From positions 1-6,776 of the forward strand of contig CALESY010000096.1 of the NCBI GenBank assembly GCA_937919945.1: a stretch of DNA of 6,776 nucleotides, written 5' to 3'. The notes under the pieces are model-generated. The model had not been told where the DNA came from. It saw nothing but the letters and a program-made list of their open reading frames with translations, and made no database searches. The position numbers and the translations under genes were made by a program. Source of the stretch: an uncultured Chitinophagaceae bacterium (GTDB taxonomy: Bacteria; Bacteroidota; Bacteroidia; Chitinophagales; Chitinophagaceae). Each line of letters starts with the position of its first letter. The stretch's first letter is position 1. Shown piece after piece: positions 1-6,767 of the stretch.

Positions 1-2085
1 TACAAACGCTACCGTTATACGCCCTTTATTAGGGAAATTGCCTACCTCACCACTTGTAGGGTCTACAGCACCTACGGTTACGTTTGCAATGACAGATTTT
101 ACAATCGGGTTCTTTTTACCTTTTGCCAAGTCTATATCCAGTGCTTTGTTAACCCTATCTTCAAGGTTCATTAGTACTGTATTAGTATATGCCTGATCTG
201 TACCTACGGGCATATTCAGGTACACGTATGCAAAGTTTGGTTCACCACTCGGGAAGAATACCGGCGATGGCCCCCACATAATGAATACTGCAAAAGAAAC
301 AATAACAATACCTATAGAACCCCAGAACGTTTGATGTGGTTTGTTGAGCGCGCGTTTCAACCATCTCAAATACCACTCTTTAAATGCAGGCCATGTTTTA
401 TTTTGGAATTTGTGTATCCATTTTTCTAACACAAACTTCTCAAGTAGTATAAAGAGATATATAAAGATGATAAAGTTAGCCATTCCCCAAGCCTGTGCTA
501 TGTAGCAAAGTGCTGCAAGTGATAAGAATATTATCATAACCACTTTATCGCGCTTGCTCCACTTACGTTTACCATCATCATTAGGCTTATGTGGCTTCAT
601 AAAGTCAACCGCAAATACCGGGTTAATGATATAGGCTACTAACAATGATGCAACCAACGTAATAATAAGCGTAACTGGCAAGAAGAACATGAATGAACCT
701 ATGAGGCCATCCCAGAATGCTAATGGAATAAATGGCATCAATGTAGTGGCAGTACCTGATAGTACTGGCAAAAACACCTCTCCAGTTGCTAATTTTGCGG
801 CTTTTTTAATATCCATTTTACCATTGTCAAATATTCGGTGTGTGTTTTCTATCACTACTATCGCATCATCCACCACTATACCCAATGCCAGCAAGAACGA
901 GAACAACACAATCATATTGAGCGTAAAATCGATACCCGGCAACACCAAAAATGCTACCGCGCACGATAGTGGTACAGACAAAGCCACAAACAATGCATTA
1001 GTAACACCCATGAAGAACATAAGAATGATAGTAACCAATATAAAACCAATGATGATGGTATTTATCAGGTCTTCAAGCGTATGGCGTGTCTGGTCTGACT
1101 GGTCACCTGTAATAACGATATCGAGATCTTTAGGCAATTCATCAGCCTTCATTTTGGTTATCAATTCCTGAATATTATCCGATGCTTCAATCAGGTTTTG
1201 TCCTTTCGCTTTAATAACATTGAGTGTTATTACATTCTTATTATCAAGACGCGCATAGCTTATTTGTTCTTCAAAATTATCTACTACATCAGCAATGTCT
1301 TTAAGATACAGTGCCTTACCGTGCTGATTTTTTACTATCAGGTTGCCTATCTGCTCCGCACTCTTAAATTCATTACGTACCGTCAATATCCTTTTTTGAT
1401 TGTTCATGGACACCTGCCCGGGGGTAGATGTAATATTTTCGTACGCAACAGCGTTTTCAATATCACCAAATGTGAAGCCTGATGCTGCCATCTTATACAT
1501 GTCCACATTTATCTGTATCTCACGTTCAAGTGCACCAACCATATCAGCACGCTTTATTTGCTTCAGGTCTTCTATATTATCTTTTACTTTGTCTGCATAT
1601 TTTTTTAGCCTGTTAAGGTCATAGTTGCCGGATATATTTACATATAGAATCGGGAATTCGGAGAAGTCAATGTCGTTTACCTCTGGTTCATTCGGTAGGT
1701 TATTGGGCAGATCTACTTTTGCCTTATCAACCGCGTCTTTTACTTCTCGTTTTGCTTCATTAATCTTTACATCGGTGTTGAATTCTATCATCACAACCGA
1801 GAAATCCTGAAACGAGTTACTGGTAACTTTCTTTACACCTGTTATGTTTTTTACCTGTTTTTCAATAGGCTTTGTTACCAGGTTCTCCATATTTTCCGGA
1901 GAAGTACCGGGATAAACTGTTTGAACGATTATCTGCGGCATTTTTATTTCCGGAAACTGCTCTTTGGGCAGGTTCAGATATGTCATTAAGCCTGCAAGGG
2001 TAATGATAACCGTCAGTATATATATGGCTGTGCGATTATCTATCGCCCAACTGGATGGCTTGAACTCTTTGAATGAATCTTTCAT
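1..2085 (-). CDS. RND-family multidrug efflux permease (AcrB/HAE-like), N-terminal 695 residues, cut by window edge
   Basis: This is the inner-membrane, proton-driven pump subunit of a tripartite efflux system. I translated it from the ATG at 2085-2083; the frame stays open for 695 codons to base 1, so the gene continues beyond the left edge (family members usually have 1,000-1,200 residues). TM1 lies at about residues 19-37, followed by a periplasmic porter region at about 38-337. TM2-TM6 lie at about 339-492, TM7 at about 587-606, and the second periplasmic porter region begins after that. TM4 carries GIVVDDAIVVIEN (402-414), whose Asp406-Asp407 match the AcrB proton-relay pair Asp407/Asp408. 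This favours a drug-type (HAE) rather than metal-type (HME) pump. Between TM6 and TM7, residues about 515-553 contain two additional hydrophobic stretches not present in AcrB. The start lies 34 bases after the adaptor stop, with only an A-rich tract ahead of it. The substrate cannot be read from sequence. Confidence 0.95.
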   Translation of the reverse strand, partial: MKDSFKEFKPSSWAIDNRTAIYILTVIITLAGLMTYLNLPKEQFPEIKMPQIIVQTVYPGTSPENMENLVTKPIEKQVKNITGVKKVTSNSFQDFSVVMIEFNTDVKINEAKREVKDAVDKAKVDLPNNLPNEPEVNDIDFSEFPILYVNISGNYDLNRLKKYADKVKDNIEDLKQIKRADMVGALEREIQINVDMYKMAASGFTFGDIENAVAYENITSTPGQVSMNNQKRILTVRNEFKSAEQIGNLIVKNQHGKALYLKDIADVVDNFEEQISYARLDNKNVITLNVIKAKGQNLIEASDNIQELITKMKADELPKDLDIVITGDQSDQTRHTLEDLINTIIIGFILVTIILMFFMGVTNALFVALSVPLSCAVAFLVLPGIDFTLNMIVLFSFLLALGIVVDDAIVVIENTHRIFDNGKMDIKKAAKLATGEVFLPVLSGTATTLMPFIPLAFWDGLIGSFMFFLPVTLIITLVASLLVAYIINPVFAVDFMKPHKPNDDGKRKWSKRDKVVMIIFLSLAALCYIAQAWGMANFIIFIYLFILLEKFVLEKWIHKFQNKTWPAFKEWYLRWLKRALNKPHQTFWGSIGIVIVSFAVFIMWGPSPVFFPSGEPNFAYVYLNMPVGTDQAYTNTVLMNLEDRVNKALDIDLAKGKKNPIVKSVIANVTVGAVDPTSGEVGNFPNKGRITVAFV

Positions 2086-2119
2086 TAGAACTTTTTTTGC
2101 TGTTGGTGATGAATATGTT

Positions 2120-3220
2120 CTATTCTACGTTTACAAGGTCGCCGTTATCGAGATCTGCATAACCTGCTGTAATAACTCTATCGCCTTCTTTCAGTCCGTC
2201 CAGTATTTCTACCATTCCGTTTGAGTTGCGCCCTGTTTTTACTGTTACAGATTTTGCCTTATTGCCATCAGCCACAAACAATACTTCGCCTGCTGCTGTA
2301 TTTTGTATTACAGATACAGGCACTACTATTGCTTTGCTGTTCTGATAATTAGCAATCTGCATTTTGCAGCTCATGTTAGGGTGCAATTTGTTATTGCTAC
2401 CCAACCTTACCTCTACCTGAAAAGCACGAGATATTGCATCCACAGCTTTCGAAACATAAGTAAGTTTTGATTTTATGGTATCACCTGATGATGTAAAGAT
2501 GAGATTAACAGGATCTCCTTCTTTAACTTGTCCTAAATAGTTTTCACCAAGATTGGCTTGCACTTTCAAAGCTTCAGCATTTACTACCCTTATACCTAAC
2601 ATACCAATAGCTGCCATTTCACCTTCTTTAATGTTTATTCCATCAACCGTACCATTAATAGGGGATTTGATAGAATACATATCTCTTTGAGCCTGTAACG
2701 CTGCTTTTTGTTTTGCTGTAGCTTCGTATTGTGCTTTTGCAGACATTAGCTGTACTTCAGACCCTATATTTTGTGCCCAAAGCTTTTGTTGTTTTTCATA
2801 CAATGCTTTAACGAGCGTTAGTTGTGCATCTAAAGATTTTATCTGTTGTTCTACTGCCGCTGCATCAAGTATTGCCAATGTCTGGCCTTTACCTACTCTT
2901 TGTCCGGGCTTTACAAGTATTCTTTCTACAATTCCTGCAGCTTGTGGCGTTGCCAATACGCTTTGTTCACCGTTTACATTCGCCTGCACCTCTACATACG
3001 CGCTGAATGCTTGCGTTGTAGCTGCCATTACAGATACTGCTATAGCTTTTGCGGGTTTATTTTTATTTACTTCTGCTTCAAGCTTTACAATTTTTTCGTC
3101 CAAAGCAGCACGTTCTTTCTTCAGTTTAGACAGTTCTGCTTCGCCTTTGCCGCTTTTGTCTCCGCCACATGCAGCCAGCAGGCTTGTTGATATTAGTATT
3201 AGATAAAGTGAGCGTTTCAT
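2120..3220 (-). CDS. RND efflux periplasmic adaptor (membrane fusion protein), lipoprotein, 366 aa
   Basis: This is the periplasmic bridge between the RND permease and the TolC-type channel. The N-terminus is a lipoprotein signal peptide with lipobox Leu15-Ala-Ala-Cys18, so the mature protein should be lipid-anchored. Residues about 25-54 are a charged, heptad-like helix (SKLKKERAALDEKIVKLEAE) ahead of the barrel domains. The first half of the lipoyl domain is around 88-119 (AGIVERILVKPGQRVGKGQ), the alpha-helical hairpin about 121-179, and the second lipoyl half about 183-214 (SPINGTVDGINIKEGEM). The beta-barrel follows at about 217-292 and the membrane-proximal domain at about 297-366 (LKEGDRVITAGYADLDNG). 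The length is normal for AcrA/MexA relatives. It starts 40 bases after the channel gene stop and ends 34 bases before the permease start, which fits one operon. Specificity is unknown. Confidence 0.95.
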   Translation of the reverse strand: MKRSLYLILISTSLLAACGGDKSGKGEAELSKLKKERAALDEKIVKLEAEVNKNKPAKAIAVSVMAATTQAFSAYVEVQANVNGEQSVLATPQAAGIVERILVKPGQRVGKGQTLAILDAAAVEQQIKSLDAQLTLVKALYEKQQKLWAQNIGSEVQLMSAKAQYEATAKQKAALQAQRDMYSIKSPINGTVDGINIKEGEMAAIGMLGIRVVNAEALKVQANLGENYLGQVKEGDPVNLIFTSSGDTIKSKLTYVSKAVDAISRAFQVEVRLGSNNKLHPNMSCKMQIANYQNSKAIVVPVSVIQNTAAGEVLFVADGNKAKSVTVKTGRNSNGMVEILDGLKEGDRVITAGYADLDNGDLVNVE

Positions 3221-3260
3221 GCTATTTATTTTATAATAAGATGATTAAATGGTTGTTTGA

Positions 3261-4622
3261 TTATTTTTTAAATTGTCCTGTTGCTTTTTGTAAATCAGAT
3301 TTTGCAGTTACAACATCCATCATAGCACTGAAATATTTTGTTTGTGTTTGCGCTAAGTCTGATTGTGCTTCCACTATTTCTAAATTGCTTCCTACACCTG
3401 CTTTATATTTTTTGTTAGAAATATCAAGTACATTTTCTGCCAGTTTTAAATTTTGCTCTTGATTTTTAAGGTTTAGTAAAGCATTTTTCAAATTAGTTTT
3501 TGCAGATGCGGTTTGCAGGTCAATGCCTCTTTTCAAATCATCAAGATTATTTTCCGCTTGTTTTACATTAATTTTTGATTGCTTTACTCTGTTGTAACGC
3601 TGCATACCATCAAATAAAGGGACTGATAGTTGTAACCCCCAAAGAGAATAGAACTGATAGTTATTGTAAAACTTAAAGACCTCGTCAAAATCATTAGTGG
3701 CATAGTTATAACCTGCGCTTGCGAAAGCGGCTAATGTAGGTAGCCCTGAAAGGCGATGTCTTTTCAGGTCGTATTTTTGCAGATTCAATTGTGTGTTTAA
3801 TAGGTTAAACTCAGTCCTGTCATCGTAATCTGCGTTTGTATTTATAACTAATGCAGCAGCTTCAGCAATATTATTATCGATAGCTGTATCCGTTAGTATT
3901 ATTTGTTGATCTATATCCATACCCATTTGATATTTCAACAATTGTTCTGTCACATCAATTAATGCCCCAATACGCAAACTGTCTGTAATAAGATTATTCA
4001 CCTGTACGTTTATCCTATCAACCTCAATTTTTTCAATAAACCCTGTTTCGTACATAGCACCCATCTCGTAAGCTACCCTGCGTAGGTTGCTCATGTTGGT
4101 TTTAAGTATTTCATATTGCTTTTTTGAAATAACGAACCCGTAATATGATTTCTGTACTTCATAACGGACAGTTTCTTCACTTAGCAATGCAGCTTGTTGG
4201 TATAGCTTCAGTAATCCGTTACGTGCTTGCAATGCAACCATTACACTACCATCAAACAGTATTTGCGATGCTGTACCACTCGCCGTAATACCATATTTGG
4301 GTGTGAATTGTACCGGTACAAAAGTGCCAGGCATACCGATAAACTCACCAGGAACGAATGATTTCTGCGGGTTGAGGAAATCATTGTATTGCCCCTCAGT
4401 ACGTAGATTGGGCAATGCGATACCTGTTACTTCTGCATTTATTGCCTGTTGTTTTTTAATGTCTAATCTTGCGTTCTTGGCTTTTACATTATGCTTTACG
4501 GCATATCTCAATGCATCTTCAAGGCTCAGAGGTACTGGCTCTTGAGATGTATTTTCCTGTCCGAATATGGTAAGTGGTAACAGGCAAACTGCTAATGTGG
4601 TACTGTATAATAATCGTCTCAT
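3261..4622 (-). CDS. TolC-family outer-membrane efflux channel, 453 aa
   Basis: This is the outer-membrane exit duct of the tripartite pump. A Sec signal peptide is evident (MRRLLYSTTLAVCLLPLTIF), probably cleaved near Gly21-Gln22. The mature protein shows the internal duplication of the OEP/TolC fold. Each half starts with long helices and has a strand with the LFDG motif (ILFDG 121-125, PLFDG 335-339). A paired helical motif recurs as YETGFIEKIEVDR (191-203) and YKAGVGSNLEIVEAQSDL (406-423). The C-terminal helix is long and Gln/Asn/Lys-rich, and the protein ends at FKK. The length is typical of the family. Its ATG (4622-4620) overlaps the TGA of the upstream regulator gene (4621-4619), so its translation is probably coupled to that of the regulator. 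The adaptor and permease genes follow on the same strand. Confidence 0.94.
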   Translation of the reverse strand: MRRLLYSTTLAVCLLPLTIFGQENTSQEPVPLSLEDALRYAVKHNVKAKNARLDIKKQQAINAEVTGIALPNLRTEGQYNDFLNPQKSFVPGEFIGMPGTFVPVQFTPKYGITASGTASQILFDGSVMVALQARNGLLKLYQQAALLSEETVRYEVQKSYYGFVISKKQYEILKTNMSNLRRVAYEMGAMYETGFIEKIEVDRINVQVNNLITDSLRIGALIDVTEQLLKYQMGMDIDQQIILTDTAIDNNIAEAAALVINTNADYDDRTEFNLLNTQLNLQKYDLKRHRLSGLPTLAAFASAGYNYATNDFDEVFKFYNNYQFYSLWGLQLSVPLFDGMQRYNRVKQSKINVKQAENNLDDLKRGIDLQTASAKTNLKNALLNLKNQEQNLKLAENVLDISNKKYKAGVGSNLEIVEAQSDLAQTQTKYFSAMMDVVTAKSDLQKATGQFKK

Positions 4623-5245
4623 AATTTAGAAACTTGCTTTAAGTATTGTTCTTTGTATTTATGGTATAGTTTTTCTCCTTTCGGGGTCATAATGCCATAC
4701 AAAAAGTGCTCACTCACCTCATGCATTACGAACTGCAGGTCGTTACGGGTATTTATCATCAGGTTAGGATGTAGCACCAGCATACTTATTTCCATACGGT
4801 AGCGTGCCATAAAGTCTGCATTCAACCCCTCACGATACAAGCCCTCGTCCATACCCCTGAGTATGTTGTTTTTAATGGCCTCTATGTCTTTTTCCAACAT
4901 ATTGGATTTAAACTTCTTAAAAGCGTCAGGGTAGTAGCGTTCCAGTTCCAGCATACCAAGCGGGTTCATATTGCTCAATACCTGGTCGAACATGCCCATG
5001 ATACGGACAAAACCCTCGATGGCGTTTTCCGACTGCTCCAGTATACTGATGCAACTTTCGGATACGCTGCATTGAAACCATGTGATGGCTTCGTTTACAA
5101 CTTCATTTTTATTGGCGAAATGCTGGTAGAGGGTTTTTTTTGAAATACCCGCCCTTCTCGCTATATCATCCATGGTAATTGTTTTAAAGCCATATTGCCT
5201 GAACAATTCCGCGGACGCACTGAGTATTTTAGTTAATGCTTCCAT
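4619..5245 (-). CDS. TetR/AcrR-family transcriptional regulator, 208 aa
   Basis: This is a DNA-binding repressor, probably of the efflux operon it heads. The N-terminal TetR_N domain spans about residues 5-50, with the helix-turn-helix in TMDDIARRAGISKKTLYQHF (24-43) followed by ANKNEVV, a typical family signature. The remaining helical region (about 55-208) would bind ligand and form the dimer; it resembles no regulator I can name. I chose the ATG at 5245-5243 because the TetR fold begins directly there (MEALTKILSASAELF). An in-frame ATG at 5323 would add 26 residues translated from the palindromic operator, which is unlikely to be real protein. The gene overlaps the TolC-family gene by four bases (ATGA), placing the regulator first in the pump operon. 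Autorepression through the palindrome at 5259-5296 is inferred. The inducing ligand is unknown. Confidence 0.92.
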   Translation of the reverse strand: MEALTKILSASAELFRQYGFKTITMDDIARRAGISKKTLYQHFANKNEVVNEAITWFQCSVSESCISILEQSENAIEGFVRIMGMFDQVLSNMNPLGMLELERYYPDAFKKFKSNMLEKDIEAIKNNILRGMDEGLYREGLNADFMARYRMEISMLVLHPNLMINTRNDLQFVMHEVSEHFLYGIMTPKGEKLYHKYKEQYLKQVSKL

Positions 5246-5254
5246 AATCGGGCA

Positions 5255-5262
5255 CAAAACTA
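5255..5262 (-). promoter_or_regulatory. Candidate Bacteroidota-type -7 element for the efflux operon
   Basis: On the minus strand TAGTTTTG matches the Bacteroides -7 consensus TAnnTTTG exactly. It overlaps the inner-proximal arm of the palindrome. There is only a weak TTTT about 18 bases upstream for a -33 element. Use of this site would give a very short leader before the ATG at 5245. It is an alternative to the TTGATA/TATACT pair; in either case the palindrome would cover the promoter. Confidence 0.33.
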
Positions 5263-5296
5263 TGGAAACGTTTCTTATAAAAAATGTTTCCATAGT
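5259..5296. promoter_or_regulatory. 38-bp near-perfect palindrome, probable TetR-family operator
   Basis: The 11-base arms ACTATGGAAAC (5259-5269) and GTTTCCATAGT (5286-5296) are exact inverted repeats. The 16 bases between them are also almost symmetric, so 17 of 19 base pairs match about a centre between 5277 and 5278; only 5270/5285 and 5274/5281 differ. The left arm also runs into the perfect 10-bp palindrome GAAACGTTTC (5265-5274). The element sits 13 bases upstream of the chosen regulator start and overlaps both candidate minus-strand promoters. A dimeric TetR protein, or two dimers, binding here would block transcription of the efflux operon. The symmetry is seen directly; the role as operator is inferred from position and from the family's known habit of autoregulation. 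Confidence 0.75.
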
Positions 5297-5323
5297 ATAT
5301 TTTGTATCTATACCTAGTATCAA
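5294..5323 (-). promoter_or_regulatory. Candidate promoter of the efflux operon (sigma70-like)
   Basis: Reading the minus strand, TTGATA (5323-5318) is followed after 18 bases by TATACT (5299-5294). The latter overlaps the outer edge of the 38-bp palindrome. Transcription would begin inside the palindrome and give a 5' leader of roughly 40 bases before the regulator ATG. Bacteroidota promoters often depart from this consensus, so this is only one of two candidates. Confidence 0.35.
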
Positions 5324-5375
5324 AAAAATAGATAGTGTGGTTGTTTTATTAACACATGCACTAGTATGCCTCTAA

Positions 5376-5383
5376 TATTTTTG
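5376..5383 (+). promoter_or_regulatory. Candidate Bacteroidota-type -7 element for mscL
   Basis: TATTTTTG matches the TAnnTTTG consensus of Bacteroidota sigma factor promoters and lies about 40 bases upstream of the mscL ATG, which would leave a leader of roughly 35 bases. I see no good TTTG at the expected -33 distance, so the assignment is tentative. It lies well outside the TetR palindrome, which suggests mscL is not controlled by the efflux regulator. Confidence 0.35.
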
Positions 5384-5424
5384 TTTTAGTTAATATTTTT
5401 TAGCTTTAAGAAAAATCTGTAATT

Positions 5425-5856
5425 ATGGGGTTCTTTCAGGATTTTAAAGCTTTTGCCATGCGTGGCAATGTAATGGACCTTGCCGTGGGTGTTGTTATTG
5501 GCGGGGCTTTCGGCAAAATCGTTACTGCCATGGTAGATGATATATTGATGCCATTAATTGGTATGGCAACAGGTGGTCAAAAATTTGACGACAAATTTAT
5601 GGTACTAAAGGCCGCCAAGGATGGCGATGTATATGCATCGTTGGCACAGGCTAAAGAGGCAGGTGCTAACGTATTTGCGTACGGTCATTTTATACAAACT
5701 ATTGTAGATTTCCTCATTATAGCTTTTTGTATATTTCTGGTAGTACGTGCTATGGCTCGTATGCAAAAGAAACAAGAAGAAGCACCTGCTGCACCTGCAG
5801 AACCATCATCTACAGATAAGTTGCTGATGGAAATACGCGATGCTTTAAAGAAATAA
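5425..5856 (+). CDS. mscL: Large-conductance mechanosensitive channel MscL, 143 aa
   Basis: This homopentameric inner-membrane channel opens under membrane tension to release solutes during hypo-osmotic shock. The N-terminal amphipathic helix and TM1 are strongly conserved: FAMRGNVMDLAVGVVIGGAF (10-29) aligns without gaps to the E. coli protein. Leu19, Gly22 and Val23 are at the known hydrophobic gate, and Lys31 is kept. TM2 is at about residues 88-110 (FIQTIVDFLIIAFCIFLVV). A Lys/Gln/Glu linker and an Ala-Pro-rich stretch follow. The C-terminal bundle helix ends in LLMEIRDALKK, close to the E. coli ending. The periplasmic loop, between GG (50-51) and FIQ (89-91), is 11 residues longer than in E. 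coli. The gene is divergent from the efflux operon and separated from its regulator by 179 bases. Confidence 0.97.
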   Translation: MGFFQDFKAFAMRGNVMDLAVGVVIGGAFGKIVTAMVDDILMPLIGMATGGQKFDDKFMVLKAAKDGDVYASLAQAKEAGANVFAYGHFIQTIVDFLIIAFCIFLVVRAMARMQKKQEEAPAAPAEPSSTDKLLMEIRDALKK

Positions 5857-5903
5857 GTATTTGTTTGTTGAAAGTTTTTGTGGCATAAGAGCGATTAATT
5901 CCG

Positions 5904-5911
5904 CATTTTTG
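5904..5911 (+). promoter_or_regulatory. Weak candidate -7 element for the GGGPS gene
   Basis: CATTTTTG differs from TAnnTTTG at one defining position, and a TTTG (5877-5880) lies 23 bases upstream, slightly farther than usual. It would give a leader of about 17 bases before the ATG at 5934. No terminator hairpin separates mscL from this gene, so co-transcription with mscL is an equally good explanation. Confidence 0.22.
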
Positions 5912-5933
5912 TGTCATAGCTCGGCATTTGTTT

Positions 5934-6695
5934 ATGGCTACAGGTAAAATATATCAAGATCTGGTTACTATGAAACGGCAAAACCGTAGTGGCTTTGCCG
6001 TATTGATAGACCCCGACAAAGTAGCCCCTGCCGACATGAAATACCTTGCACAGCTATGTAATGATGCCGCGGTTGACTATGTACTGATGGGTGGCAGCCT
6101 TGTGGTAGCCGATAATCTGGAATCTTGTATTCAGCGCTTTAAGGCAGAAAGTGATATTCCTGTTATCCTTTTCCCCGGAAGTCCTGCACAGGTAACACCG
6201 TACGCAGATGCTTTACTTTATTTATCACTGATATCGGGTCGCAACCCTGAATTGCTGATAGGGCAGCATGTGGTTTCTGCTCCTGCTGTTAAAGCCAGTG
6301 GGCTGGAAGTAATATCTACAGGCTATATAGTTGTGGATGGTGGTACGGCAACTACCGTATCATATATGAGCCATGCTACCCCTGTACCTGCCAACAAGCC
6401 CGATATAGCTCTTTGTACAGCATGGGCTGGCGAATTGCAGGGCAAGCATATTATATATATGGATGCCGGCAGTGGTGCCCAAAACCCCATCAGCAGGGAA
6501 ATGATACATACGGTGAGCAGCCGTATAGAAATACCGCTATTTGTTGGTGGTGGTATACATACCCCCGAAAAAGTGTACGAAAACTGCAAAGCAGGTGCCA
6601 ACATCGTAGTAGTAGGTAATGCTATAGAGCGCGATCCGATGCTCATTCGTGACTTATCACAAGCTACAAAAGCGGCTACATCTGCCGTAGAATAA
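5934..6695 (+). CDS. Geranylgeranylglyceryl/heptaprenylglyceryl phosphate synthase (PcrB/GGGPS family), 253 aa
   Basis: This TIM-barrel prenyltransferase joins a polyprenyl diphosphate to sn-glycerol-1-phosphate, the first ether-forming step of archaeal-type lipids; bacterial homologues occur in Bacillota and Bacteroidota. Family marks are LIDPDK (24-29; the Asp-Pro-Asp region near the Mg/substrate site), MGGS (52-55), FPGS (80-83), STGYIVVDGG (128-137), YMDAGSGA (165-172), VGGGI (194-198) and GNAIE (228-232). The Gly-rich loops are the phosphate-binding ends of the barrel. The length fits the bacteroidotal group (group II). I chose the ATG at 5934; a TTG at 5928 would add two residues (Met-Phe) but has no added support. 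It lies 77 bases downstream of mscL on the same strand. Prenyl chain length cannot be decided by eye; experimentally studied Bacteroidota enzymes make the geranylgeranyl product. Confidence 0.95.
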   Translation: MATGKIYQDLVTMKRQNRSGFAVLIDPDKVAPADMKYLAQLCNDAAVDYVLMGGSLVVADNLESCIQRFKAESDIPVILFPGSPAQVTPYADALLYLSLISGRNPELLIGQHVVSAPAVKASGLEVISTGYIVVDGGTATTVSYMSHATPVPANKPDIALCTAWAGELQGKHIIYMDAGSGAQNPISREMIHTVSSRIEIPLFVGGGIHTPEKVYENCKAGANIVVVGNAIERDPMLIRDLSQATKAATSAVE

Positions 6696-6719
6696 ACTTC
6701 ATACAGTTAGTTTGTTAAT

Positions 6720-6767
6720 GGCTCGTTAACCACTTGTCAATGCGGGGTTAACAAGGCCTGTTTTTTT
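6720..6767 (+). terminator. Probable intrinsic terminator after the GGGPS gene
   Basis: An upper stem GTTAACC (6725-6731) / GGTTAAC (6746-6752) encloses a 14-base loop. A lower stem GGCT (6720-6723) / GGCC (6755-6758), with one G-U pair, extends it across a small internal loop. Two bases after the stem comes a run of seven T (6761-6767). The arrangement begins 25 bases after the GGGPS stop codon and fits Rho-independent termination. The loop is large and the stem interrupted, so confidence is moderate. Confidence 0.5.

Noticed and set aside
689..1810. Several plus-strand open frames opposite the RND permease (for example 689-1171, 1198-1482, 1400-1624 and 1625-1810)
   Set aside because: They lie antisense to a clearly conserved permease reading frame, and their translations show no recognisable domain.
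2824..3462. Plus-strand open frames opposite the adaptor and channel genes, including Cys/Phe/Tyr-rich ones
   Set aside because: Their odd composition is explained by being the reverse complement of conserved adaptor and TolC-family sequence; no signal of independent coding.
5172..5375. Plus-strand 67-codon open frame running through the palindrome, sharing the segment METF-IKNVSIV with the minus strand
   Set aside because: The similarity to the minus-strand peptide is simply the consequence of the near-perfect palindrome; most of the frame is antisense to the TetR gene.
5928..5930. TTG as start codon for the GGGPS gene
   Set aside because: It adds only two residues ahead of an ATG at 5934 that fits the usual family N-terminus; there is no ribosome-binding signal to favour it.
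6323..6646. Minus-strand 107-codon open frame and an alternative plus frame (6413-6619) inside the GGGPS gene
   Set aside because: They are out-of-frame shadows of a well-conserved enzyme with all its family motifs in the chosen frame.
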